Source: an uncultured Phycisphaerae bacterium
GTDB lineage: Bacteria; Planctomycetota; Phycisphaerae; Phycisphaerales; SM1A02
DNA length: 13,367 nucleotides
Assembly: GCA_937899935.1 (NCBI GenBank)
Contig: CALCOW010000442.1
Coordinates: 1 to 13,367, forward strand
Direction of reading: 5' to 3'
Shown here piece after piece: positions 1 to 5,852 of this stretch; the first letter of the stretch is position 1; each line of letters opens with the position of its first letter. Both the position numbers and the translations under genes were made by a program. Below the pieces are notes generated by a model, which saw only the letters and a list, made by a program, of their open reading frames with translations, had not been told where the DNA came from and ran no database searches.

Positions 1-262
1 ATGAAAGGCTCGTGACATGTGGTGGGCATGTCACGAGCGAAAGGGAAGGAGTTCTTCGTTTTTGAATACCCCCTTGTCCCGTGAATCGGCCTGATAGAGG
101 CCTTATCACAGGGACACGGTGCTGGCACAGCCAGCGTCGTGTAAGGAAGCGGAACGGGAGCACCGGCCATCCTTGGCCGGTGTATGCTGTCGGGCGTCCT
201 TGCCCGCTTGTCCCGCGCCCCGTTCGGGTGGTGGGTACGAACGGAGCTAATCTCACACGAAA
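1..262 (+). ncRNA. Candidate structured non-coding RNA region of unknown family
   Basis: No believable protein gene is seen here. The stretch is instead packed with inverted repeats. They are 8-19/27-38 (12 bp, perfect), about 74-83/108-118 with an inner GGCCT/AGGCC stem, 115-126/130-141 (12 bp with two G-T pairs, ACA loop), 161-168/175-182 (8 bp), 191-195/202-206 (5 bp) and about 219-225/237-243 (7 bp, CCGTTCG/CGAACGG). The outer stem near 108-118 and the 115-126 arm share a few bases, so they would be alternatives or partly open. The G-T pairs in the 115-141 hairpin pair as G-U only in a plus-strand transcript, which mildly favours the plus strand. The plus strand also runs into a terminator-like hairpin at 264-293. 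I checked by eye for RNase P RNA, tmRNA and SRP RNA signatures and found none. The RNA may extend left of the window. Strand and family are uncertain. Confidence 0.4.
8..38. repeat. Perfect 12-bp inverted repeat (hairpin)
   Basis: GCTCGTGACATG at 8-19 is the exact reverse complement of 27-38, separated by a 7-base spacer. Read leftward it is followed by CCTTTCAT, a weak T-rich run, so it could be a terminator for leftward transcription. Read rightward it is followed by purine-rich sequence, so it would not terminate in that direction. Confidence 0.6.
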
Positions 263-293
263 AGAATCTGAAGCCGGTTAGGGCTCAAGATTC
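260..293 (-). terminator. Rho-independent terminator of mraZ, overlapping its stop codon
   Basis: On the minus strand GAATCT-TG-AGCC (293-282) pairs with GGCT-TC-AGATTC (275-264) around a 6-base loop, and is followed by TTTT (263-260). The mraZ TGA stop (287-285) lies inside the left arm. On the plus strand the same hairpin is followed by GTTGGTTT, so it may work weakly in both directions and separate mraZ from the structured RNA region at 1-262. Confidence 0.7.
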
Positions 294-767
294 GTTGGTT
301 TCAGAACCGGGTTGCTGCTGACGTAGCGCCTCCCGGGCGCGAAGCATGATGCTTCGCTGCTGGCCAAGCTGTTGTTCGAGTTGCTTTTGCCAGGTTGCAG
401 GGTTGTGTAGTTCGAGATGATCTTTGACCCCCAGAATCATGATTGCAGGACCCAGCTTGAAGCGATCGACCAGTCTTTGGGGAAGCCGGATGCGGTTGGT
501 CGAGTCGATTTCTAAATGGGTTGCTTGGGAAAAGAGCAGTTGCTCGTAGAGCATCTGTTCTTCGGTTGGTAGCAGTGATTGTTCGAGTGCCCCTGCCATC
601 GCTTCGAAAATGCGTTGAGGCCAGAGCCAGGGAGCGTCGTTGGGGCCTGGGGCTAAGTAGAAACCCGTTCCGTGCCGAGCTGGATCCAGCGCAGCACGAA
701 TGTCGGATGGGATCGCCAGGCGATGCTTGGCATCGAGGTTGTGTTCGTACTGTCCTGTGAAGAGCAC
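285..767 (-). CDS. mraZ: Transcriptional regulator MraZ
   Basis: A 160-residue protein of normal length for MraZ, a ring-forming DNA-binding regulator that in other bacteria controls the division and cell wall (dcw) genes and its own promoter. The two SpoVT/AbrB-like halves are visible. The first begins YEHNLDAKHRLAIP (residues 7-20) and the second centres on IDSTNRIRLP (87-96). Each carries the family's DxxxR motif (D12/R16 and D88/R92). The start is GTG at 767, preceded by GAGAGG about 9 bases upstream. An ATG two bases earlier is in another frame. Unusually, the gene is not followed by rsmH and other dcw genes, but by a terminator that embeds its stop codon, so it appears monocistronic. 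Its upstream region carries phased TGGG repeats typical of MraZ self-control. Confidence 0.95.
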   Translation of the reverse strand: MLFTGQYEHNLDAKHRLAIPSDIRAALDPARHGTGFYLAPGPNDAPWLWPQRIFEAMAGALEQSLLPTEEQMLYEQLLFSQATHLEIDSTNRIRLPQRLVDRFKLGPAIMILGVKDHLELHNPATWQKQLEQQLGQQRSIMLRAREALRQQQPGSETNES

Positions 768-804
768 GCATTAGGCCTCTCGTTACTATCATTGAATAAC
801 TGGG

Positions 805-833
805 ATATTAACCCACTATGCCCCACTTCGCAA
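805..833 (-). promoter_or_regulatory. Probable sigma-70-type promoter of mraZ
   Basis: On the minus strand TTGCGA (833-828) is followed after exactly 17 bases by TAATAT (810-805). This gives a start of transcription near 798 and a leader of about 30 bases before the GTG start at 767. Matches to TTGACA and TATAAT are partial (4 of 6 each), but spacing and placement are right. An inverted repeat CGCTA/TAGCG lies just upstream (839-843/850-854). Confidence 0.55.
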
Positions 834-835
834 CA
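811..835 (-). promoter_or_regulatory. MraZ operator: 10-bp-phased TGGG repeats
   Basis: Reading the minus strand, TGTTG (835-831), TGGGG (825-821) and TGGGT (815-811) are spaced exactly 10 bases apart, with 5-base spacers CGAAG and CATAG. In Escherichia coli MraZ binds TGGGN direct repeats separated by 5 bases in the mraZ promoter. Two repeats here match fully and the first is degenerate. All lie across the -35 to -10 spacer, so binding would be expected to block RNA polymerase. Confidence 0.75.
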
Positions 836-944
836 CTTCGCTAGAAAAATAGCGATTTCCATGATCTAAATGGCGTCTTTCTCTAATTGGCCGATAACTA
901 TGGGCTTCACAGTAGGGCTGGCTCGGGTGCTGCACAGCATGATT

Positions 945-997
945 AGCTGAAGCGATCCATCTCAGCAGGAGGTGTTCCCGTCGGCTTCAGCTTTTTG
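945..997 (+). terminator. Terminator-like hairpin with T-tract, plus strand
   Basis: AGCTGAAGC (945-953) pairs perfectly with GCTTCAGCT (984-992), and the arm runs into TTTTT (992-996). The 30-base loop is long for a standard terminator, and contains GCAGGAGGT (965-973), the same nine bases as the loop over the csrA Shine-Dalgarno. The neighbouring recognised genes (csrA and mraZ) are on the minus strand, where no T-tract follows the stem, so this implies an unannotated short plus-strand transcript in 768-944. A possible 26-codon reading frame at 870-950 ends inside the stem but has no visible ribosome binding site. Confidence 0.4.
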
Positions 998-1049
998 TTG
1001 ATACACCGATAGCTCAATCGCTGACTGCATTGAAGAATGTCGGGTTGTC

Positions 1050-1271
1050 TTAGCTGCCGCCAGTTGCGGGCCTGATCGACCCAACGACATTGGGCTTATC
1101 AGCCAAGATCTGATCAGCGACTTCGCGTCGATGAACCTCTATTTCGCGAGGAAAATCAAAGGCTAGTCTGATTCGGTCACCCTTGATTGAAGCAATCCGT
1201 ACCACCCCAACCGGGCTTGACGGGTCTCCAATCACCACCTCTTCCCCTTCGCGTCGTGTTATGACGAGCAT
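1050..1271 (-). CDS. csrA: Carbon storage regulator CsrA (RNA-binding translational regulator)
   Basis: A 73-residue protein with the CsrA signature MLVITRREGEEVVIGD at the N-terminus and the RNA-contacting EIEVHRREV segment (residues 43-51, with R48 in the position of E. coli R44). CsrA forms a dimer that binds GGA motifs in RNA loops, usually over ribosome binding sites, and changes translation or stability. Compared with E. coli, residues 17-27 hold about four extra residues between the first strands (PSSPVGVVRIA), and the C-terminal tail is longer. The ATG at 1271 has an excellent Shine-Dalgarno, AGGAGGT, about 8 bases upstream. The gene lies 132 bases after the nfu-like gene and is followed by about 280 bases before mraZ, with no minus-strand terminator seen between them. 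Confidence 0.95.
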   Translation of the reverse strand: MLVITRREGEEVVIGDPSSPVGVVRIASIKGDRIRLAFDFPREIEVHRREVADQILADKPNVVGSIRPATGGS

Positions 1272-1274
1272 ACG

Positions 1275-1317
1275 ACGGACCTCCTGCCCGTAAACTGCCT
1301 GGCGCGATCATGCGCCA
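1275..1317 (-). promoter_or_regulatory. csrA leader hairpins, one placing the Shine-Dalgarno in a GGA loop
   Basis: Immediately before the csrA start, ACGG (1291-1288) and CCGT (1278-1275) can form a short stem whose 9-base loop is GCAGGAGGT, that is, the whole Shine-Dalgarno. GGA in a hairpin loop over a ribosome binding site is the classical CsrA target. A second hairpin, TGGCGC/GCGCCA (1317-1312/1305-1300), lies directly upstream. Negative self-control of csrA is therefore plausible. The first stem is only 4 bp, so confidence is moderate. Confidence 0.45.
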
Positions 1318-1403
1318 GTCCACCAACGCATAGAGTACACGACAAGCCGCTAGATCCAAAGTACCCATGGCATGTTCAAGCCCGAATTCGGAAAATTGCG
1401 TCT

Positions 1404-1676
1404 CTAATCAACCGCAATCACAGATTTTACGCCAGGAATGAGGTTCTTGAGATTCCGCTCAATCCCGCCATGAAGGGTGCTGGATCGGCTGGGGCAGTCC
1501 ACGCAGGCCGCCTTGAAGCGGATTTCAACCACACCATCAGCGCGGACGTCAATCAGATCGAAATCACCCCCATCAGCCTGGACTGCGGGGCGAATCAACT
1601 CCAGCACATGTTCGACGGATTGTCGCAGCTCGCCTGGTGATTGAGCACTAGGCTCTTCTTTTGATGCGGCGTTCAT
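1404..1676 (-). CDS. NifU C-terminal-domain (Nfu-type) iron-sulfur cluster scaffold protein
   Basis: A 90-residue protein made of a single NifU C-terminal domain. Such proteins hold or carry a [4Fe-4S] cluster and pass it to client enzymes. The domain signature is clear: IRPAVQADGGDFDLIDV (28-44), then the ligand motif C58-V-D-C61 in ACVDCPSRSSTL, and the C-terminal IPGVKSVIAVD. I choose the ATG at 1676 over an upstream in-frame TTG at 1691, because GGAG (1689-1686) is ideally spaced 9 bases before the ATG. The first 15 residues look disordered and polar. It is the most upstream leftward gene of the nfu-csrA-mraZ block, and diverges from the lipoprotein gene at 1764 across an 87-base gap. No other Fe-S assembly gene is in view. 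Confidence 0.9.
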   Translation of the reverse strand: MNAASKEEPSAQSPGELRQSVEHVLELIRPAVQADGGDFDLIDVRADGVVEIRFKAACVDCPSRSSTLHGGIERNLKNLIPGVKSVIAVD

Positions 1677-1763
1677 TCGTTGCTTCTCCAATAACCTGTC
1701 TGGGCATCATAGTGCTGAAGAATACAAAGGGCCACTTTCGATTTACAGCGTTACACTACAGGT

Positions 1764-3227
1764 ATGGTCGGGTTCACAGCATGGAAGCCTTCTCACTGGC
1801 CGGGGTGCTCTTATCAAGGGCTCGCTATCGGATTCGTCATTCTTGCTTTGGCAGGTTGTGGTCCGAAGACTTTCAGTGATCCAGTCAAAGTACTGCGGAC
1901 TTCAGATCGGTCTCCATACGATCATGAAGATGCCATGGCGCAGCTTGATTCGACACCTGATAACAAGGCGTACAACGAAGCGCTTCATCGGATGATATGG
2001 AAGGTCGGATTTGCGATTGATACGCGTAGAGCGGCATTTGACCGACTTGAGCAGAATGATCTTGTGGGCCTGAAGCGTACCATCCGACAACAACTGCCAC
2101 GTATGACGACGATTACCTGGCTTGAGATACTCTGCCAATTGATAGAAGAGCGAGGCTGGCAGGATCTGAGTCCTGCACTTGTCAGTAGTTGGTCCCGCGA
2201 GGCGCAGGTCTGGGGACCAGATGAAGAGACTCGTCCCGAGTATCTCGCACTTGTGGGATTGCATGGAGAAGATCACGTCATCGACGTGGTTTTCGAAATG
2301 TTTAAGTCGTCAAGTACGGTTCGCGAGCGAGGATTACGAGAGCGATGCTGGACATTACTTCATCGATTGGGTCAACGTGAAAAGCTTGTTGAACTGGTGG
2401 CGCAGCCATTGCCGGATGACAGTGACGATGGCATGTTGATTGATTTGCAAGCAGGCGCGAATGATCTGGGCATATTGCCGCGAAATCGTGAGGAAATTCT
2501 CTGGATGCGAAAATTGCGAGAGCCCTCCCGATCACTTTTCTGGAAGGAAGCATCTGGGGCATCCAAACTGATGCCGAAGTCAGTGCGTGCGAATCTGGAA
2601 CTGCGAACCTTGCCAATTGTGGTTGCTGCAGCACGACATCAGCCGGAACTATTGGTTGAAGATACAACGTCTCTCTATAGCTCTTTGTCCCAGCAATTAG
2701 AGCAGCGTAAACACTACGGCTATTCGAGGACCTTCAAGGGATTTCGTGGTGATTCTCCGCAGCGTCTCAGTGAGTTCTCACAGAAAATAAACTGGGGTGA
2801 TCTGGCAGCGATGCACATTGCGATTCAAGCCATGGCGGTACCCGAAGTTGTCTCCCACATGTTTGATTATGCTGATCGGGATCAAGTTGATGAAACTACC
2901 GAATATGGTGGCGTGATCAATCTTGACACTGAAGGGCGATATGAGATTTTGGAATTTACGCCACGAAACCGGCGACACGATGAGATGTTTATCGCTTCTC
3001 AGGAGCTGTTTGATGCCGGATATACCGCACCATTTCACTTTCATTTTCATGTGCAGCGGAATGACAACAGGGAATTTGCTGGCCCTGGTCATGGTGATTT
3101 AAACTATGCGGATAACACTCGAACGAATTGTCTGGTCCTGACGTTCGTTGATAAAGACACACTCAATGTAGATTTCTATCGACATAGTGATGTCGTTGTT
3201 GATCTGGGCGTCATTCACCGTCCATAG
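1764..3227 (+). CDS. Lipoprotein with C-terminal JAMM/MPN-like metal-binding motif, function unknown
   Basis: A 487-residue protein that I do not recognise as a named family. The N-terminus has a hydrophobic stretch ending in a lipobox (ILALAGC, Cys32), so export and lipidation are likely. Residues about 55-370 are mostly helical and leucine/arginine rich, compatible with a helical-repeat scaffold. The C-terminal part (about 375-485) has the order of JAMM (JAB1/MPN) zinc peptidase residues: a Glu in EYGGV (E380), an HFHFH cluster (425-429), then PGHGD (441-445) followed by LNYA, and strands CLVLTF and LNVDFYR. The usual Ser of the PSxxD motif is Gly here, and the His-to-Asp spacing is longer than usual, so this is a divergent or degenerate match. 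The ATG at 1764 is chosen because it keeps the lipobox; no strong Shine-Dalgarno precedes it. The M48 peptidase gene follows after 35 bases. Confidence 0.75.
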   Translation: MVGFTAWKPSHWPGCSYQGLAIGFVILALAGCGPKTFSDPVKVLRTSDRSPYDHEDAMAQLDSTPDNKAYNEALHRMIWKVGFAIDTRRAAFDRLEQNDLVGLKRTIRQQLPRMTTITWLEILCQLIEERGWQDLSPALVSSWSREAQVWGPDEETRPEYLALVGLHGEDHVIDVVFEMFKSSSTVRERGLRERCWTLLHRLGQREKLVELVAQPLPDDSDDGMLIDLQAGANDLGILPRNREEILWMRKLREPSRSLFWKEASGASKLMPKSVRANLELRTLPIVVAAARHQPELLVEDTTSLYSSLSQQLEQRKHYGYSRTFKGFRGDSPQRLSEFSQKINWGDLAAMHIAIQAMAVPEVVSHMFDYADRDQVDETTEYGGVINLDTEGRYEILEFTPRNRRHDEMFIASQELFDAGYTAPFHFHFHVQRNDNREFAGPGHGDLNYADNTRTNCLVLTFVDKDTLNVDFYRHSDVVVDLGVIHRP

Positions 3228-3250
3228 GCCAGATTCCTGGCCTTTGTGTT
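3226..3250 (+). terminator. Hairpin at the end of the lipoprotein gene, possible attenuator
   Basis: AGGCCAG (3226-3232) pairs perfectly with CTGGCCT (3237-3243) around ATTC, and TTTGTGTTT follows. The stem takes in the last two bases of the TAG stop. The T-run is interrupted, so partial termination before the M48 gene is more likely than a complete stop. Confidence 0.45.
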
Positions 3251-3262
3251 TGCGGAGCAATC

Positions 3263-4786
3263 ATGCAGCTCTTTCCTGTGCTTCTGGTAGCCATTGTTCT
3301 GGCGGTCGACGGCGGTCTTGAAATGTCAATGGAGGCCGCTCCCGTCACTGGTTGGTTTGCCGTGGCAGTGGCGGTGATTCCAACGATCATTATTCTGCTA
3401 CTCGCCGCGACCATCATCGCCATGGTTCGACGCGCTATGGATCGCCACGGATCAATCAAGGCGCTGCGTCTTGGCGAACGGGTTATGCGACTGGCCCGCT
3501 CGAGTATTCTGGTATTTTTCATGGTGGCGGTTGTCATGTTTCAATGGTTGACGGCCGTACGTAGCGTAACGGGTGATCTCATTTTGCTTGATGAGATCGT
3601 GGTGCTCATCGTGCCGATCAGTGCCATGGTTGTCTTATGGTATTGCTGGTATCCGGTTGAGCGCCGTTTGCGTGAAGCAGTTCTTTTAAGGCAGCTGGAT
3701 AGTGGTGGCCTTGTGAGTGCGTTGCCAAGCCGCGGCACTTATGTTTTGTGGCAGCTACGTATTAACCTTTTGCTTTTATTGGTGCCTTTGCTACTGATTC
3801 TCACGGCAAGTGAGATCATTGAGCAATTCTTGGCCCCTCAAACATGGGCAGCATCATGGATCATCGATGCGGTCACGATCGTCGTTGCGGCAATCATTTT
3901 TGTGTTTAGCCCACTTTGCGCCAAGTTCATTTTGGGTCTCAAGCCACTTCCCGAAGGCGAGTTGCGTACGGATCTCGAGGCGCTTTGTCAGACTCATCAT
4001 GTGCAAGTTCGTGACATTATGTTGTGGCAGACTGGCGGCAATATGATCAATGCCGCGGTTATGGGTATTGTGGCGCCACTCCGGTACATCATGCTCACCG
4101 ATACATTGTTGGAGGTACTAAACCGTCCGCAAGTGCTTGCCGTTATGGCTCATGAGATTGGACATGTTCGCCGTCGGCACATTCCCTGGTTTCTCGTTTG
4201 CTTTCTCGCGATTGCGATGGTGCTCGACTTGGTCAGTCTTGGATTGATGCGCTGGGTGTTACCAGAGCCTTCAGTCATCGCATACGGAACCGATGTTCAA
4301 GAGGTTGCTGGTTGGGGAACATCTGGTACCCAAGTCGGTCTCCTCATTGGGGCCTTAATTGTGATTCTGATTTCTTTTGGCTGGATCTCACGTCGTTTCG
4401 AACGCCAGGCAGATACCTTTGCAGCACAACACTTTGCGCTACATGTTGATGAGTTTAATGACGGAGATGGCCAAATTAAGGAAGTGGCAGTTGTGCCGAT
4501 GGCCACTGCACTGGCGCGTATTGCTGATTTTCATTCATTGAATCCAAATAAGAAGAGTTGGCGACATGGATCAATTTCTTGGAGACAAAATTACTTAGAA
4601 TTTTTGGTGGGCAAGCGGGTGAAATCGCTGCCAATTGATCGAACGGTAAGAAGAATTAAGTTAGTGGCGATCACAGTTCTATTGGTGGCGGTTGCGTTGC
4701 GTCTTATATGGGGTCTTGGTATCGATCAAACGCCGCCGACAGAGATCGTTCATAGCACCGTTGTGTTCGCTGGAGGAACGCCGTGA
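3263..4786 (+). CDS. Polytopic membrane M48-family (Ste24/HtpX-like) zinc metallopeptidase
   Basis: A 507-residue integral membrane protein. The catalytic zinc motif HEIGH is at 297-301, in the M48 context VMAHEIGHVRRRH. The third ligand is the Glu in FERQAD (E380), and a downstream SWRHGS (432-437) resembles the conserved His/Arg region after the active site. Hydrophobic segments are seen near 4-16, 31-55, 80-98, 110-129, 166-184, 199-217, 308-329, 356-375 and 464-486, so the catalytic site sits between membrane helices, as in Ste24 and HtpX. Families of this kind degrade damaged membrane proteins or process membrane-anchored substrates; the substrate here is unknown. The ATG at 3263 has GGAG about 9 bases upstream. 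The gene's TGA stop overlaps the dapF start by one base (TGATG), implying co-translation. Confidence 0.9.
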   Translation: MQLFPVLLVAIVLAVDGGLEMSMEAAPVTGWFAVAVAVIPTIIILLLAATIIAMVRRAMDRHGSIKALRLGERVMRLARSSILVFFMVAVVMFQWLTAVRSVTGDLILLDEIVVLIVPISAMVVLWYCWYPVERRLREAVLLRQLDSGGLVSALPSRGTYVLWQLRINLLLLLVPLLLILTASEIIEQFLAPQTWAASWIIDAVTIVVAAIIFVFSPLCAKFILGLKPLPEGELRTDLEALCQTHHVQVRDIMLWQTGGNMINAAVMGIVAPLRYIMLTDTLLEVLNRPQVLAVMAHEIGHVRRRHIPWFLVCFLAIAMVLDLVSLGLMRWVLPEPSVIAYGTDVQEVAGWGTSGTQVGLLIGALIVILISFGWISRRFERQADTFAAQHFALHVDEFNDGDGQIKEVAVVPMATALARIADFHSLNPNKKSWRHGSISWRQNYLEFLVGKRVKSLPIDRTVRRIKLVAITVLLVAVALRLIWGLGIDQTPPTEIVHSTVVFAGGTP

Positions 4787-5724
4787 TGCGAGCTTTTACA
4801 AAAATGCATGGTCTCGGTAATTGTTACATTTTCATGTCAACATTTGAAGAAGAGTTGCATTCACCGGAAATGCTCGCAGTGACTGTCAGTGATCGTAATC
4901 GAGGCATTGGTTCAGACGGACTTATCACAGTTGGTCCTGCTCGTGACGATTCATCGCATGTGAGTATGCATATCTACAATGCTGATGGTAGTGAGGCCGA
5001 AATGTGTGGCAATGGTATCCGCTGCGCTTGTAAATTCGTCTACGAGCGAGGCCTTTGTAAAGCCAATCCGATGACTTTCTCAACACCGGCAGGGCACAGG
5101 CGGGTTTGGTATGAGCCAGACAAAGAGAATCTTATTCAAGAAGTTGAGGTGGAAATGGGAGTGCCGCAATTTGGCGTCGATGCGGTGCATATCAATGATG
5201 CGTCTGTGCAGATCCAACCAGATGGCATGGTGCGATTGTTAGACCCACTCACCTCTGAGCCTTATCCACATCTGCCGAACCTAAGTTTAGTGTCCGTTGG
5301 TAATCCCCATGCCATTCTCTTTGTCCAAGACCTTGATTCATTTGACATGACATCGGCTGGCCCGCTCATCGAAAATCACCCAGCCTTTCCTGATCGGATT
5401 AACGCGCATGCGGTTGAGTTGCCTCGCGGCACTTCTGAGATCCCAGCCCCTTTGCGAATGGTGACATGGGAGCGGGGCAGCGGTCTGACCCAGGCGTGTG
5501 GCACTGGTGCCGCAGCGGTGTGTGCCGCAGTGGTCGAATATGGTGCTCCGCCTGGATCGATGCGGATAGCCCTCCCTGGCGGCCTGCTCGCTCTGCGTTG
5601 GCCTGGTGGTGATGCTGACATTCTGCTGCGCGGAGAGGCCGTAGAAGTTTGCACAGGGACATTGTTGCAAGGCCATAGCGGTCACATTGACGGCACGACC
5701 CTCTCTTCAACCCATTTCGCCTAA
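4786..5724 (+). CDS. dapF: Diaminopimelate epimerase
   Basis: A 312-residue cytoplasmic enzyme that converts LL- to meso-diaminopimelate, the precursor of lysine and of the peptidoglycan crosslinking residue. The two catalytic cysteines are present: C74 in NADGSEAEMCGNGIRC and C238 in LTQACGTGAAA. The N-terminal FTKMHGLGN and the GIGSDGL segment are also typical. The usual GND after HGLG is GNC here, and GxGET before the second cysteine is GSGLT; both are local departures from the common pattern. ATG at 4786 gives the normal N-terminus (MRAFTKMHGLGN). An in-frame GTG directly before it is possible. GGAGG at 4772-4776 serves the start. The M48 stop overlaps the start by one base. After the stop there is a TAAGATCTTA palindrome and a run of eight C (5732-5739), but no clear terminator. 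Confidence 0.96.
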   Translation: MRAFTKMHGLGNCYIFMSTFEEELHSPEMLAVTVSDRNRGIGSDGLITVGPARDDSSHVSMHIYNADGSEAEMCGNGIRCACKFVYERGLCKANPMTFSTPAGHRRVWYEPDKENLIQEVEVEMGVPQFGVDAVHINDASVQIQPDGMVRLLDPLTSEPYPHLPNLSLVSVGNPHAILFVQDLDSFDMTSAGPLIENHPAFPDRINAHAVELPRGTSEIPAPLRMVTWERGSGLTQACGTGAAAVCAAVVEYGAPPGSMRIALPGGLLALRWPGGDADILLRGEAVEVCTGTLLQGHSGHIDGTTLSSTHFA

Positions 5725-5775
5725 GATCTTACCCCCCCCACCCAGTCATGAGCATGGGCTTGGAATCGCAGGGGG

Positions 5776-5795
5776 ATGTCTATGTGAAAAGACAT
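5776..5795. repeat. Short inverted repeat in the dapF-astB gap
   Basis: ATGTCT (5776-5781) and AGACAT (5790-5795) are exact reverse complements 8 bases apart. It lies about 60 bases upstream of the astB start and could be an operator half-site pair or a weak hairpin. No T-tract follows, so it is not a terminator. No convincing promoter boxes are seen beside it. Confidence 0.3.
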
Positions 5796-5852
5796 TGTCC
5801 AACGCCATGCTGGGAATGAACTCATTTTGTCTTCAGACACGAAGGACCACAA

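Noticed and set aside
1..262. RNase P RNA, tmRNA or SRP RNA at the left end, since rnpB neighbours mraZ in some bacteria
   Set aside because: The conserved GAGGAAAGTCC and ACAGAA segments of RNase P, the tRNA-like ends of tmRNA, and the conserved SRP apical motif were not found on either strand.
81..281. A 66-codon reading frame across the left structured region
   Set aside because: The product is rich in Arg, Gly and Pro with no domain, the frame has no ribosome binding site, and it coincides with a chain of hairpins. It looks like a chance frame in structured GC-rich DNA.
1177..1368. A 63-codon frame on the minus strand over the start of csrA
   Set aside because: It overlaps csrA and its leader in another frame, and has no family resemblance.
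3263..3330. Cleavable signal peptide on the M48 peptidase
   Set aside because: The first hydrophobic stretch lacks a convincing cleavage site and is followed by many membrane helices, so it is better read as part of the membrane domain.
5338..5710. Three long minus-strand frames inside dapF
   Set aside because: They are shadows of the dapF codon pattern, Arg/Ser/Pro rich, with no ribosome binding sites.
5732..5739. Run of eight C after dapF as a phase-variation tract
   Set aside because: It lies outside any coding frame and well away from the astB start, so slippage would not switch a gene.
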